In this document: one piece after another, positions 1 to 11,477 of the stretch
Position numbering within the stretch: the stretch's first letter is position 1
How the letters are laid out: each line of letters begins with the position of its first letter
Assembly: GCF_000005505.3 (NCBI RefSeq)
Contig: NC_016132.3
Span: forward strand, 186,001-250,000
DNA from: Brachypodium distachyon
Lineage: Eukaryota > Streptophyta > Magnoliopsida > Poales > Poaceae
Direction of reading: 5' to 3'
Length of the DNA stretch: 64,000 bases
Notes under the pieces: generated by a model
Told to the model about the DNA's origin: nothing
The model's database searches: none
Seen by the model: only the letters and a program-made list of their open reading frames with translations
Translations under genes and position numbers: made by a program

Positions 1-195
1 CACCAGGTATCAACAGAAGAACACACACGACCTAAATCGGAGTAGCAATAATTGGTAGATTAAAAGACCAACCAAATCACGCTAGACGAATTGAGGCGTT
101 GTGCCTGCAGATGATCATACAAAAGGGCAAACCTAGTTAAGCCTACTCTTGCAGCTGCAGACATATGCAGAGGAGGAGCAGAGCAACCTGCAGGG

Positions 196-1246
196 TTAAT
201 TCAAGGGGTCGTTGCTGCCGCTGCAGGGAGGCTTGTTTGCAAGGAAAACGTCGGTAAGGACGGTCTTGGACTGCAGCGACGCCTTCAGTATCTCCAAACC
301 CTGCAATCGATCGATACATACAAATGCTTAATGGAAGGCGAAGGTAAACAGAGGAGAGGAGTAGCCCCTGAAGCCGAGGTGCTGACTGAAAGAAGAAAGG
401 TCAAATTGACAGTAAGAGCAAGTGTTGACTGACCGATGAGTAACTCACCTCGTTGTAGCCGAGCTGCACGGTCTTCTCCTGGAGCGCGCTCAGGTCCGTG
501 ACGCCAAAGCAGCTGACCAGCAGGGTGATCCCGGAGATGGCCGACATGGGCGCCACCTTGAGATCGTCCATCACCGTGTACGTCACGACCCCCCGCACGA
601 ACCCTTGGTCATTATTCGCGCCGTCATCGCCGGCCACGAACTGCAGCGCCGTGGTCATCTGGGTGCCGCACGAAGGACACGCCGTGCCGGCAGTGTCCGT
701 CACGTATCCCCGGCAGCTCTTGCAACTCGCAACACCATAGCCGCTGCCGCCGAAGCCGAAACCAGCCGGGGGGGTGCCGAAGGCAGGAGGAGCACCCGAG
801 CTGCAGTTGCTGTTGCACCTGTAGAAGGTCTTCATGGCGGGGAAGGAGGGCGGGCCTGGCAATGGCGAGCCCAGGAGGAGGGAGCTGGCACTAGCGGCAG
901 GAGAGAGCATGGCGGGGCTGAGGAGCTCGTCCTTGTCGGCGCCGGGCTGGAGGTAGTAGGTGTCGTCGAGCTTGTCGACGCTGGCGTAGAGGCTGGCGAC
1001 GCAGCCGGGCATGGAGTCGTTGCCGAGGAGCTTGATGACAAGGACCCGGAACAACTCCATGCCCGTCTGCGTCAAGGGTGGCAGCCGACGCATGGCCGTG
1101 GCGAGTGGCAGGGTGAGGAGGGAGAAGAGGAAGTCGACGACGTCCTTGCTCGCCTCCGCGAACAGGACGCGCTCCGCCTTGGTGTCCACCAGCAGCTTCA
1201 GGCTCAGCGCCGCCGTGCTCGTGGACATCGTGGTGGGCGTTGCCAT
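196..1246 (-). CDS. DUF674 family protein, two exons, apparently intact
   Basis: Two exons: 1246-449 and 300-196 (minus strand), joined in phase 0 across a GAG|GTGAGT donor and a GCAG|GG acceptor, giving about 300 residues. The N-terminal LKLLVDTKAERVLFAEA block and the VTYTVMDDLKVAPMS block are typical of the plant DUF674 family. A central CxxC...CPSCG Cys cluster (about residues 170-200) looks like a small zinc-binding knuckle. The last exon carries SLQSKTVLTDVFL, which recurs in every other copy in this window. I chose the ATG at 1246 because the paralogues start the same way (MATP...); an in-frame ATG lies 63 bases upstream. The family is abundant in plants and its biochemical role is unknown. 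It is head-to-tail with the copy at 2045-2540, and the flanks of the two are similar, so this is a local tandem duplication. I see no frame break. Confidence 0.8.
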
Positions 1247-2044
1247 TTTCTCCAAGTAAGCTCTCAGTGTGGTTGTTGGTGGCGGTGACTGAGCCAGAGG
1301 AGCCACCATTTAAGCCGGCATGGATGGAGTGGCCATTTTGATTTGACGGGCCGAGAGAGAGCATATGCATCGTATTCTCTTCCCCTAAATCATTTCTCCC
1401 AATCAGCCCAATCAGCGTCATGTTCTGCGCCGATATAGGCCCTAGGCACAATATTGGAACTCGAGCTCGGCGGCAGGGGGCGATGGCTCACACGGACACC
1501 AGCTGGCTCTCCATGTCGGTGGTGTTGGCAACGAACCTCGTGCACCGCGCGCCGGGTTGTACACGGCTACACGCCCTGCGTTTGTTGTGGCTGTCGACGC
1601 TGGTGGAGATCAAAGGGGTTGACATTTGATTATGCAACGCAGTTCAGTAAAATTCACGTCCAGGATTGATCTGATAAAATCAACAGCACGTGACGTCAGA
1701 ACATCTTTTATATCTAAATAGGAGAACTTCGTTACTTTGTTTTGTCTCTTTCTGTGCATGCACACGCATGCTTTCTTTCCATCGAGCTATTCTCACTAAG
1801 TAAAGAATCTATCGTACGATTACATTAAATTTTGAATACTCTTTTGTTGTTACTCAATTTCACTATACCTATGTGAATTAAAACTTTCCGCAACAATGTG
1901 CGGAACATCATCTATTCTTCAAAAGATCACGGTCATCCATTCGGCTACTCTTGCAGCTGCAAACATGTACAGAGGAGGAGAAGAGCAACCAACAGCAGCT
2001 GCAGGCATATACAGAGTAGTAGCAGAGCAACCAGCAGGGTTAAT

Positions 2045-2540
2045 TCAAGCGTTGCAGGGATGCTTGTTTGCAAGGAAAACGTCGGTGAGGACGGTCTTGG
2101 ACTGCAGCGACGCCTTCAGTATCTCCAAACCCTGCATTTCATCCACACAGATTGATTCCTAAGAAGAAGGAACATTTATATGACAAATTAACAAGATGAG
2201 CAAGTGCTGACTGATGATGACTCACCTCGTTGTAGCCGACCTGCACGGTCTTCTCCTGGAGCACGCTCAGATCCTTGACGCCGCAGGAGGTGAGCAGGGT
2301 GACGCTGGAGATGGCCGACATGGGCGTCACCTTGAGGTCGTCCATCACCGTGTACGTCACGATCCCCCGCACGAACCCTTCATTATCCGCGCCCGTGCCG
2401 ACGGGGAGGGTGAGGATGGACAAGAGGAAGTCGACGGCTTCCTCGCTCGCCTCCGCAAACAGCACCCGCTCCGCCTTGGTGTCCACCAGCAGCTTCATGC
2501 TCAACGCCGCCGTGCTCGTGGTCGTGATGGGTGTTGCCAT
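2045..2540 (-). CDS. DUF674 family protein, internally deleted copy
   Basis: Exons 2540-2226 and 2131-2045 (minus) splice in phase 0 to about 133 residues. The start (MATP..., LLVDTKAERVLFAEAS) and the end (VTYTVMDDLKVTPMS, then SLQSKTVLTDVFL) match the copy at 196-1246. The sequence jumps directly from LTLPVGT to GADNEGFVRG. About 130-140 central residues are missing, including the whole CxxC...CPSCG cluster, yet the reading frame, donor and acceptor are all preserved. It is either a short functional derivative or a pseudogene on its way out. The frame stays open upstream to 2888, but that part shows no family resemblance, and the ATG at 2540 matches the paralogue's start. Function unknown. 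Confidence 0.6.
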
Positions 2541-2957
2541 TTTCGACTGACTGAATGACTGGTGTTGGGAGAGTTGTTTGTGAAAGCCATCCTTTAAGCT
2601 GGACTGAGTGGCCATTTTGATTGATTCGAGGGAGGTGACCGGAGAGAGCATATGCGTCGTGCATCGATCGGCAGTGGAAAGTTCGGATCTTCTTGGGATC
2701 TGCACCGTATTCTCTTCCCTTAAATCATTTCTCTGCTGACGCTGACGCATTTTCTCCCAATCTTCGCTATACTCCGAGTCTCTCATGGGAGCCATCAACA
2801 TGAATGCCTCAATATCTTTGGTGGTCTGTTCGTCAGCAGCAAACTCGATATTGCAAAACCCGGAATTCCCCAAGCCATAAAGTGCCATGAGCAGCCAAAC
2901 GAAGGTGATGAGCTCCCCTCCTCGGCCTAGGTGCGCCGCGTGAGTCTCTGGCCTGGA

Positions 2958-4620
2958 CTAACCGGCGGCGTAGGCGAGGAACAATATCCACATGTCCCTA
3001 ATGTTCTTGAGTGTATCATAACATGGTTGGATCCCGTACTCGTCGTCCGGCCCCAACGCCGAGATCAACCTGTCTGAAGGCAGAGTGACATCGTCAAACT
3101 TGCCGGTGACTGGCAACACCTCGGGGTGGACGGCGAGAAGGTACATCATGTAATTGGATAGTTTCCGGCATACCTCCGCTAGCTTCGTTGCCTCCTCCGA
3201 GATCTCCCGGCCGTATGACGACGATCTCCTCGTCAGATGCAACTCCGTGAACACATGGAGCCGGACAATCGCATGAGCAAATTCGACCTTGATCTCGACT
3301 TTTAGCTTGCTCAACAGTACTTCACCGAGACATGGCCATGACACGGTGCCTCTCCCAGCTGCAGTATGGTGCCGGATCTCACGAACTAAGTCACAAATGA
3401 ACTGCACGACATTGTCCATCACTTCACTATCCACTTGAGTGTACTTGGTGTCAAGTAACGTGCTCAACCAAAACAACTTTCCCTTTTTGCTACTAGTGCT
3501 GCAAACTAAACCCATCATCTTCTCGGCCATCATCTTTATTAGTTGCTTGCATGAGCCTGACAACCTTGGCTGATCACTACTATTGCTGCTGCCCTCAAGC
3601 CAGCGAAGCAAGCTGTACCGCCCCATGGAATTTGACCACAGCGGCCTGCTCTCCGTCCATCCAATATTACTGGACAAAAAATACCACGAAACGCGGCCTA
3701 GAACATTATTGTAGCCCTTCAGCCGATCCCAAGTCCATGGTGACGTCATCAAAATAAACACCGCGCAAATGTCCAGAAAAATCCCCCCCACGAATAAAAC
3801 ATAGGTGATTGCAACATCGGCTCTACTGTATCGCCCCTGCTGTTTGTTGCTGCTGCTTGCAAGGAAGAAGAGCACAAGAGCAATAACAGTGGATACCTGA
3901 GAGATGCATCGAAATATAGTTCCGCTTCTTGTCCGGAGAACCATAGCCTTAGTGTAGAGATCACCATACATTATGCCAAGTTCGACCTCCAATAACTTGC
4001 GCATCTCGAGCTTACTGTATCGCCCTTGACACGCATTGAAATGCATTCTTTTAGATATTGGTCCCGTCTGAAAGATGGTGCTTCCTGCAAACACATGTCG
4101 GACATAAAGCGCTGAAAGCAAAGCACAACGAACAATGCCTGAGTAGCCACTGTAGTCAGGATATGGTCGAACTTCAAACTCCTCTAAATCCCCAATGGAA
4201 TTCCTCATGTTCTCTAGGCCCCCGTACATCAGAGCTATCGTTCTCTCCACATACTTAATTATGCCGGAGACAAATAGAAAGATGCCAGGGGCAAGGAGGT
4301 GCATGTTATGCTCCCCTATAGACCTCCAGAAGACATACAAGGCTAGGGCAACTTGCACCACCAAATTCAGCAAATGCCTCAACCATAAGTTGTTATCCTC
4401 GATGGAAAAAGCTGTAATAGTGTCTTGCCCACCAAGGTGGATGAGAAGGAAGGGTGCCCAAAAGAAAGCCAGCAGATGAGTCCCTCCTAATGAATCCTCA
4501 TGCCGTGAGAGGAAACCAAGTGCCTAAACTGCTACCAAATCTGCCCCCAAGTAGGCTGACCAAATGGAAACCCTCAAGAATATGTTGGTGCTATTGTTTG
4601 ACACGAAAAATACTCTTCGG
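2958..4620 (-). pseudogene. DUF4220/DUF594 membrane protein gene, truncated, with a nonsense codon
   Basis: On the minus strand the frame reads, from about 4620, a segment like the first membrane helices of grass DUF4220 proteins (FLRVSIWSAYLGADLVAV), then HLLAFFWAPFLLIHLGG, then WLRHLLNLVVQVALALYVFW. It continues through several hydrophobic helices to a DUF594-like end (CRKLSNYMMYLLAVHPEVLP). A TAG at 4524-4526 replaces the expected Tyr in this otherwise uninterrupted frame. The first roughly 40 family residues upstream of 4620 are not recognisable, and the protein stops at 2958 soon after the DUF594 block, so the C-terminus also looks short. Downstream of the TAG an open frame of about 520 residues remains, and translation could only begin at an internal codon. 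Family members are normally intronless, about 650-700 residues long, and of unknown function. Confidence 0.7.
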
Positions 4621-7200
4621 AATAAAAATATTTCTCTTGCACGCCAGGGGAATAAAGCAATGCGGGCGTGCCAGTGTACTAAGTACACAAATAAATAAGG
4701 AAGCGTGTATTTTATTAATCTCGACTCGGAGAAACAAAATTACAAGATCCCTTTACATGAGCGCTCCATGGCCTGCTAGCGCGGCCAGAATGACTTGGGC
4801 GATTGTGTGTTCTTGGTTCGCGGGGCCTCGGAAGGCTCCCGATTAATTACGTCCGTGGATCGAGTCCACGGACCACCTCCGATTAAGCTGCTGCAATGGT
4901 CGTCGTCTTCAAGTCTCGTCTTCTCCATGCGCGGTGCAGACGAGACAGTGGATGATGATGAAGTGGAAGGATGGAGCGGTACGCGCGTCGCCCTGGCGAT
5001 GCTAAGCCATATCCCTTCGGCTTGTCGACGTTCGAGGATGAAGATGTCTGGCCTCGTCAGCTCAGACAGATGGGCAGCCTTCGCCTCGTCGGTGCCAGGC
5101 CTGGTGGTGTCCGCCTTGTCGGTGTCGGACGTGATGCATTGCCTTCGCCTCGTCGGTGCCCGGCGATGTGGTGTATTCTGCTTCATCGGAAGAAGACATG
5201 TCGCTGGAGTAGCTTCGCATCGTCGGTGCTTGGCCGATGTCGAGGATGAGTGTGGCGATGTAGATGTTGCAGTAGACGTGAAAGTCGCCGCATGGTGACG
5301 TTGATTGATGACGACGGTGCAGTGAGCTTGTCGATGTAAACCTTGTAGAGTCGGTGGCGCACACGAGCTTGTCGAGACTCGATCATGTTTGGAGTCGTGT
5401 ACTTTGACTTGAAGTAGATTGCCGGTGTAGACATGTAGCGACGTGCCGATGTAGTCGATGTCGTTGTTGGGCGAGGAGCCGATGAAGACCCAGCCGCATG
5501 TTGGTTTAGATGGCGTCCTCGTCGAGTGAGAAGTTGATGTAGTCGTCGTTGGCGTCGTCTTGGGCTGTAGCGACTCCATGGGTGACGACACGGCATAGTG
5601 TTGATGTAGACGGCAAGAGGGCCTTGGCGCCGGGCTTGATGGAACGTGTACCAGGTCTTCGGATGTTGTCGAGTGATGATGTAGTCGCGTGTGGATCTTG
5701 GCGATCGTGCCTGTCTGATGTGGCGTGTTGCGTGCTATATAATAAAAACAGATAATCTTTAAATACCTTGATTATTTTGGAGTGCCATGTTCTGATCAAT
5801 GACATGCATGGCTGATGTACTAAGCGCGTGCGCATCATGTGAGATGATGGCGACACATCGGCTTGTTAGCGGCCCATGGCGCATCCGCTTCAACTAGGTC
5901 GATGAGAAGCATCGAGGTGTTGACGATGTTAGCCTTGACGAGAGGCGATGCAGGCTCCTGACTCCTGCACGACAGCTTGCCTGGTGATGATGTCGTATTT
6001 GATGTAGAGGTGGCGGCTCGGCGGACGTGACGAGGGGCGAGCCGTTGGACGGCGCACGTCGAGCTCATGTCGGAGCTTCGAAGGGGCATGCATGTTGGTG
6101 TAGTGCTGCGCATATGCACAGGTGTCCTCTCGCGGCGCCGTATGTGTTTGTGTTGATGTGCATGTTTGCACCGAAGAACGCACACATGACTGGCATGATC
6201 GGCCGGATCGCCATGGCCGGCAAAATCTGCTGAAGAGAAAGAGAGAAAGGAAGAGGGAGAGAGATTCACCCGTGGTCCTCCTCACTTAACATTGGAGAAG
6301 AACGTCATGGGTGCTAGCTTGTGGTTGATGGCGGGCATCGAACTCAGTCTTCTCCCCCCCGCCACCTTGGGCGCGCCCAACCCGGCCGCTGCACGGCGTG
6401 TTGGCTCCTCGCATAGGACGCCACCGCAGCGCCGCACTCCTTCGCTTGCAGCTCCTCGTCGCCCTGGATGTGAGCGCACCATGCGAGTCGTTGCTGTCGA
6501 CACCGGTGGCTTGTCGTCGCCGCCGCCGCCTTGGAAGTTTAATCTGCTTCACGGCCGGCGCCATGCGAGTCACGGCACCGCCGAGCTGGGCGCGCCCCAT
6601 GTACAGCTTCTCTCTTGGTCGATGATAACATGGAGACACGAGAGATAGATTGAAGTATGTATATTGTGTCCTGGGAGATGCAGCAACCACGGGCGCGTTC
6701 TTCCTATGGCTCCGTCGAGGGCGTGGCCGTGCTCCTCAGCTTCTCTTCTTGTCCGGCTTTGCCGCCGCCGGCCATGGGCGCGCTCAGCCTGCTGCCCTGC
6801 ATGATGGTTCTTCGCATAGGGCGCCGCCGGCCGCGCTCCTTCGACCCGCGCAGGCCCTCCCCGTCCTGGGTATTGGGCGCCCAGGTGATGTGCCGCGTCG
6901 GCGCGTCTTCTCTTCTTTTTTTCCTCCTCTTCCTGAGCTTGGACGCACCGGCCGTGTGCTGCCGCCTTGGGTTCCTCCTGATCGATCTGCGCTGCCCCCT
7001 GCGTGATGGAGTTATGCTCCTTATATAGGCAGAAGGCTGGGTCGGGGGAATGCCTTGGAAAGGAGTTGGCGACGGCCTGATCTCACGGCGCCGTTCCTTC
7101 CTTCTCGCGTTGTCTGGTTAGGCTGGACTGGCTAGTGTTTATCTGAGGCTTCCATATCGCACGGGACTGCTGCAGCTGAACTTCCTTATCTCCGTCGGCT
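4621..7200. other. Unclassified repeat-like region with no recognisable gene
   Basis: The stretch is rich in imperfect direct repeats. Between about 5030 and 5230, motifs such as ttcgcctcgtcggtgcc recur, and between 6340 and 6860 blocks resembling ctcctcgcatagg(a/g)cgcc recur. A perfect 9-base stem (GTCCGTGGA/TCCACGGAC) lies at 4851-4873. Several long open frames exist on both strands, but their translations are Ser/Thr/Arg/His-rich, low in complexity and overlap each other, as expected from GC-rich repetitive DNA. The base composition and the TATATAG-like end near 7020 could belong to a degenerate DNA transposon or a captured promoter. I could not find terminal repeats or a target duplication. 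Confidence 0.4.
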
Positions 7201-8460
7201 GGATAAACATTGCATTAGCAAAGCAAAATAATATTATTGGCAGATAACGATCAATCCATCCGGCCAGGCGTAGCTTCGTCCGTCGCGTGGGGCTTCATCA
7301 GATCAGCCGCACGTACTACTGCTTGCTAAGCCAACAGAACTAACATAAACGAGGTACAGTAGTAGTTAATTAATAGAAAGAAAACAGGCCCATGCATATG
7401 TTGGTGCATGCTCGATAGGCTTTAGCAAATAAATAAACAAAGGATAACCTGTCAATTAATTAGCCCAAGCACGCAGGTGCTAATTGGCCATTTTGGGCTT
7501 GACCGTGGATATCAGTCAAGCTCCATGATGATTATTTCAAGCACGTGACATGCACTGTTTTTTTTATGTTTTTTAATATCGTCGAACAGCTATACTGCCG
7601 AAGATTGCCAGTAAGGAAGAGAAATAGCTGTAATGTGAAGCTGAGGAGCACCAGCAGTTGGATTTCACACTCAACAATCAGCTGGGTGAAATTCTCCATT
7701 ATAAATTTTTAGCCTTTCGTTTCCTGTGTGCTCTGTGCTGCAATGATCGATGTAAACGATTTAGTGCAGATTTGACAAACACAAATTGAAATAACACCGA
7801 ATATATTGCATGTTTTGAAATGCGCAAACTTAATAATTTAGTATATGTGACAGCTACAACAAATGAAAAGAAAACCTGGTTTCTGTTTTCTGAAATGAGT
7901 AAAATACGCTACAACTAACTACCAATTTCGAAAACCAGAGAAGTGAAATCAATTAATTGACAAATGGCTAATTACTAACTTACAACCTTTATATATACTC
8001 AATTGCTATACATAAACAAGACTCGACAAAAAGAAATCCAACTCCAAAAGTTTGTGCTAACCTTTATATATACTCAATTGCTATACATAAACTATTTTCC
8101 AGCACATGTTCCCTGCATGCATGCACATATAGTCTATAGAGACGAATCTAGAAGAGCATGCGGTTCTACAACTGGGATCAAAATAAAGTCCAAACTATAT
8201 ATTGGCCACCATACCTTTGCAATAGATGCTGATGAAGTCAATTTAATATAATTGTAGCCAGAGCGCTGGCGATGTTTCCGGCTGGCTTATCATGTATGTG
8301 TCTGGACTAAATGATGTTCTTGTGCTGCGTGTGCACATATATTCCTCTCTTGTAGCTATAGGAGCACTCTTCCAGCTGGGGATTCTCAGCTCAGTTTATA
8401 CATTGCGTGCAGGCAAAGCAAAGCAAAGCGACATTTGGGTCATTATCGTATCTTGTTCCG
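7201..8460. other. AT-rich intergenic DNA with a short direct repeat
   Basis: No coding frame with family resemblance is visible here. The only clear structure is a perfect 34-base direct repeat (see 7984-8092). Confidence 0.4.
7984..8092. repeat. Perfect 34-bp direct repeat pair
   Basis: The 34 bases at 7984-8017 recur without change at 8059-8092, with 41 bases between them. Perfect identity suggests a recent small duplication. There is no coding content. Confidence 0.85.
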
Positions 8461-8469
8461 CTGTGGGCC

Positions 8470-8590
8470 GACGATGACAAGCCGAGGAGGAAGGGAGCTG
8501 GTGGCAGGAGAGAGAGAGCACGGCGGGGCGGGGCGGGGCGGAGCCGGAGGAGCGCATCCTTGGCGGGGCCTGGCTGCACGTAGTGACAGG
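8470..8590 (-). pseudogene. DUF674 fragment (central part)
   Basis: On the minus strand the sequence reads YVQPGPAKDALLR, then in a disturbed frame a Pro/Leu-rich stretch ending like ...PAPFLLGL. This matches the intact relatives (TYVQRGATKDALLRPAVLSPAASSLLGL in two overlapping pieces). The (GGGGC)n expansion at 8520-8540 shifts the frame. It is an isolated scrap, opposite in strand to the DUF674 copy at 9691. Confidence 0.55.
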
Positions 8591-9690
8591 GTGGACGCGA
8601 GCCCGCCAAAAGCTCGCCGTTTTTCATTTCACCGGCGAGCCACGGAACAGAGGTCGGCCCGAGCTCGGGCAGCTCGACGAGCCCAACGGCGTCGGGTCAC
8701 TGCCATGTGGGCCAAGGCTCGCCGGCGGGTGGATCGAAGCAGCAGGTGAACGTGCAAGTACGCCGGCGGGAGGAAGAGGGTGTCGCCGAGGGCTTGGGGA
8801 GGGGAAGGACGCCGGGTCGTCGCCGTCGGCATCGCAACCGCGCCGCCCCGAGGCCGCTCGCCGGCCTCTTCGACCTAACCCGCCGTCGTCTCCGTCTTCC
8901 CCGTCCGTGAGAAGCCCCCAGGCGCGGGGCCGGGAGGCAACGTGGTTCTGCGGCGGAGCTAGATGGGCAGCGGCAGGGCGCAGTGTAGCGGCGCAGCAAC
9001 GGGGGCGGCGAAGCGAGCAGTGGTGGTCTCGGGAGGACTGGAGCAGTCGGGGGAAGAGTCATGGGCTGCTGCAGGCCGCTGCAGCGTTTGGAATGTGACT
9101 GGGCTGGGCTGAAATTGTTTCGGGCCTTGGGCTCGCTGAGCCGCGCGAGCCCAAATTCTCGGCCCGGACGTTCAGGCCGGTACATTTCTCGACGCAGCTG
9201 CCCTGTGGCGCTGTACGTCATCGCCTACTCAGCCATCACAGTGCTGTCACAAGGATGGAGTAGCTAGGAATCATTCATTACAGTACTGCTGCACCACTCT
9301 TGATTTGGAGCTTTTTGGTCTCCGTCGTCCCATCTGAATTTTACTAGTACTCAACTGCCTTGTTGCGTAAATCAAGGACGTGACAGTGCGCTAGCTCTTG
9401 GCAGAGTGCCTAGCTAGCTGGGTTGCTGGCTCAGTCACAGACCTGCCTGTTTCTCTCTGGGCGCACGTCTTCCCCATGAATGCAGGCATCCTTGTGTTGT
9501 GTCCAGTCACTTCAGTCCAATCAAGTTAATGGCTTCTCGCTCCGTCCAACTCTCAAGCTTAAATACACACGAGCTACTATCGATCAAGCAGCTTTGCCTT
9601 CTCACCATCACAAGTCACCGCACAGAACCCAATTCAGGCAAAACATCTAGCTAGCCTGCCCATCAAGACAGACATCACTCATCACCCAGG

Positions 9691-10608
9691 ATGGCATTGG
9701 CATTGGCATTGGCAATGGCAATGGCAGCCGCCGCCACCACGAGCCTGAAGCTGCTGGTGGACAGCAAGTCCCAGAGGGTGCTGTTCGCGGAGGCCGGCAA
9801 GGACGTCGTCGACTTCCTCTTCTCCCTCCTCACCCTCCCCGTCGGCACCGTCGTCAAGCTCCTCACGGCAGACTGCATGGTCGGCTGCGTCGGCAACATC
9901 TACGGCAGCGTGGAGAAGCTCGACGCCACCTACGTCCAGCGCGGCGCCACCAAGGACGCGCTCCTCCGCCCCGCCGTGCTCTCCCCTGCCGCCAGCTCCC
10001 TCCTCGGCCTGCCGGCGGCCTCGGCCTTCCACCCGGCGCCTGCTGAGCCGCCCAAGAGTTTCTACACATGCAGCAGGCGCTGTAACTCGAGCGACTATGG
10101 ATTCGGCAAACAGCCAAGGCAGTTGCTTCAGCTGCCGATGCTAGATGACGGACGTTCTCGCCACCGCCTCTCCGTCCTGTGGCCAACAGATGTCCATGGA
10201 GCTGAAGCTCGTGCCGGCCGCCGGGGCTAGAAGCCAGCCGGTGCTGCAGCAGCAGCTGGGAAAAGGGTTCGTGCAGGGGATCGTGACGTACACGGTCATG
10301 GACGATCTCAAGGTGGCGCCCATGTCGTCCATCTCCGGGATCACCCTGCTCAACACCTTCGGCGTCACGGATCTGAGCGCGCTCCAGGAGAAGACCGTGC
10401 AGCTCGGCTACAACGAGGTGATCGATCAGTCGTCGATCTTGTTAATTTGTCATATAAATGTTACTCTGTTTCCTCCTTCTTAGTTCCTTCTTCTTAGGAA
10501 TCGATCTGCGTGGATGAATTGCAGGGTTTGGAGATACTGAAGGCGTCGCTGCAGTCCAAGACCGTCCTCACCGACGTCTTCCTTGCAAACAAGCCTCCCT
10601 GCAGTTAG
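9691..10608 (+). pseudogene. DUF674 family gene with frameshift and nonsense codon
   Basis: Exon 1 (9691-10417) opens with ATG and a hexanucleotide repeat encoding alternating Ala/Leu/Met, followed by SLKLLVDSKSQRVLFAEAGKDVVDFLFSLL in overlapping blocks typical of the family. Between about 10090 and 10130 the frame shifts by one. In the restored phase the Cys-rich segment reads GSCFSCRC, then TAG at 10142-10144 where relatives have Tyr, then MTD and later SPSCGQQM. The remaining frame runs to the GAG|GTGATC donor at 10417. Exon 2 (10525-10608) encodes GLEILKAS...TVLTDVFLANKPPCS. Removing a 62-base GT-AG segment around the lesion does not restore phase, so an unrecognised intron is an unlikely explanation. 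A truncated product of 179 residues could still be made from the first frame. Confidence 0.7.
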
Positions 10609-10820
10609 AGTCCCAACCCATTATGGGCCTTGGAACTGACGATTGGGACGTTGCTAGACTAGCTCTCTTTCTACAATGCCCCCCACCTGCGGGCATATCA
10701 CTTAACACGTACCACTCCTCAAAAAAAAAAAAAAACTTAACACGTACCATCCATCATCAATTAACCAACACTCACGTCTAGAAATTTTAGCCGATCGATC
10801 GCGCGAGTTCATCCAGGAGA

Positions 10821-11104
10821 GAATTTCGTATGTACCTTTGGAATGAAAGAAATAGAAGAATTTTTCAGCAAAAAGAGATCAACCCTTCAATGCTTTTGCA
10901 GCTGATCATCGATGATTATGGCCTCCTTAAGGAGGCGAAAGAGCTGTAGTTTTTTGTTTAGTGTTCAGTCGCATCGGGGTGGCTGATCTCGGTTTTTCTT
11001 TTTCTCCCCTTGGTGTTAAGGGTGCTGTAACTGTTGTACTCTGTGATCTTTTCTAATTGAAAAGTCAGAACACCATTCCCGTCAAAAAAAGAATTTCGTA
11101 TGTA
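10821..11104 (+). mobile_element. 5'-truncated LINE insertion with 14-bp target-site duplication
   Basis: The 14-mer gaatttcgtatgta occurs at 10821-10834 and again at 11091-11104. The 256 bases between end in an A-run (11084-11090), which marks the 3' end of a retroposed copy. The first codons read YLWNERNRRIFQQKEINP and end ...LLKEAKEL with a stop, the usual C-terminal tail of plant LINE ORF2 proteins (W..RN.R.F motif). About 140 bases of 3' untranslated sequence follow. The homologous duplicated region at 12.9-13.4 kb lacks the insertion, so it landed after that duplication. Confidence 0.85.
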
Positions 11105-11477
11105 AAGTTAGTCCATCCGATCTATCGACTGCAGATTTGCTACAATTCTTCTGTGAAAACGATTAACAGGTTAATTTAGTTTCCATGCATGCTAGCTGGT
11201 ATCTCCCTCGTTCATTCCACTGGCATACGCGGGTGAACTTTATCCGCTGAGATGAGGTGCACCGTACGTGCACTTGTACAAAAAACAAAAAGGTGATGAT
11301 TAAAACATATTTCTTCGTTCAAACCAAGATAGATAATTGCAACTAAGATAGACATGGGATGGAAAACATCCTCATTCCTCTTTCTTTCACACGATGGGTC
11401 TTTTACCCCAAAAATCATAAAAGAGTAGGTATAGTAGTACTACGAGTAGTAGATGCTGTGGAGAGTAGTACAAATCA

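Noticed and set aside
2541..2888. Open frame extending the second DUF674 copy upstream by 116 codons
   Set aside because: The translation has no DUF674 resemblance, the paralogue starts at the MATP Met, and the upstream DNA aligns with the non-coding 5' flank of the first copy.
4776..5591. 271-codon open frame on the minus strand
   Set aside because: Low-complexity Ser/Thr/His/Arg composition, overlap with other long frames on both strands, and repeat structure argue against a gene.
8583..9221. Overlapping GC-rich open frames of 170 or more codons on both strands
   Set aside because: They are mutual shadows in a GC-rich stretch; only the DUF674 scrap at 8470-8590 has family support.
10073..10144. 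A short GT-AG intron to rescue the DUF674 copy at 9691
   Set aside because: Removing the 62-base candidate leaves the downstream Cys segment in the wrong phase, so it does not explain the lesion.
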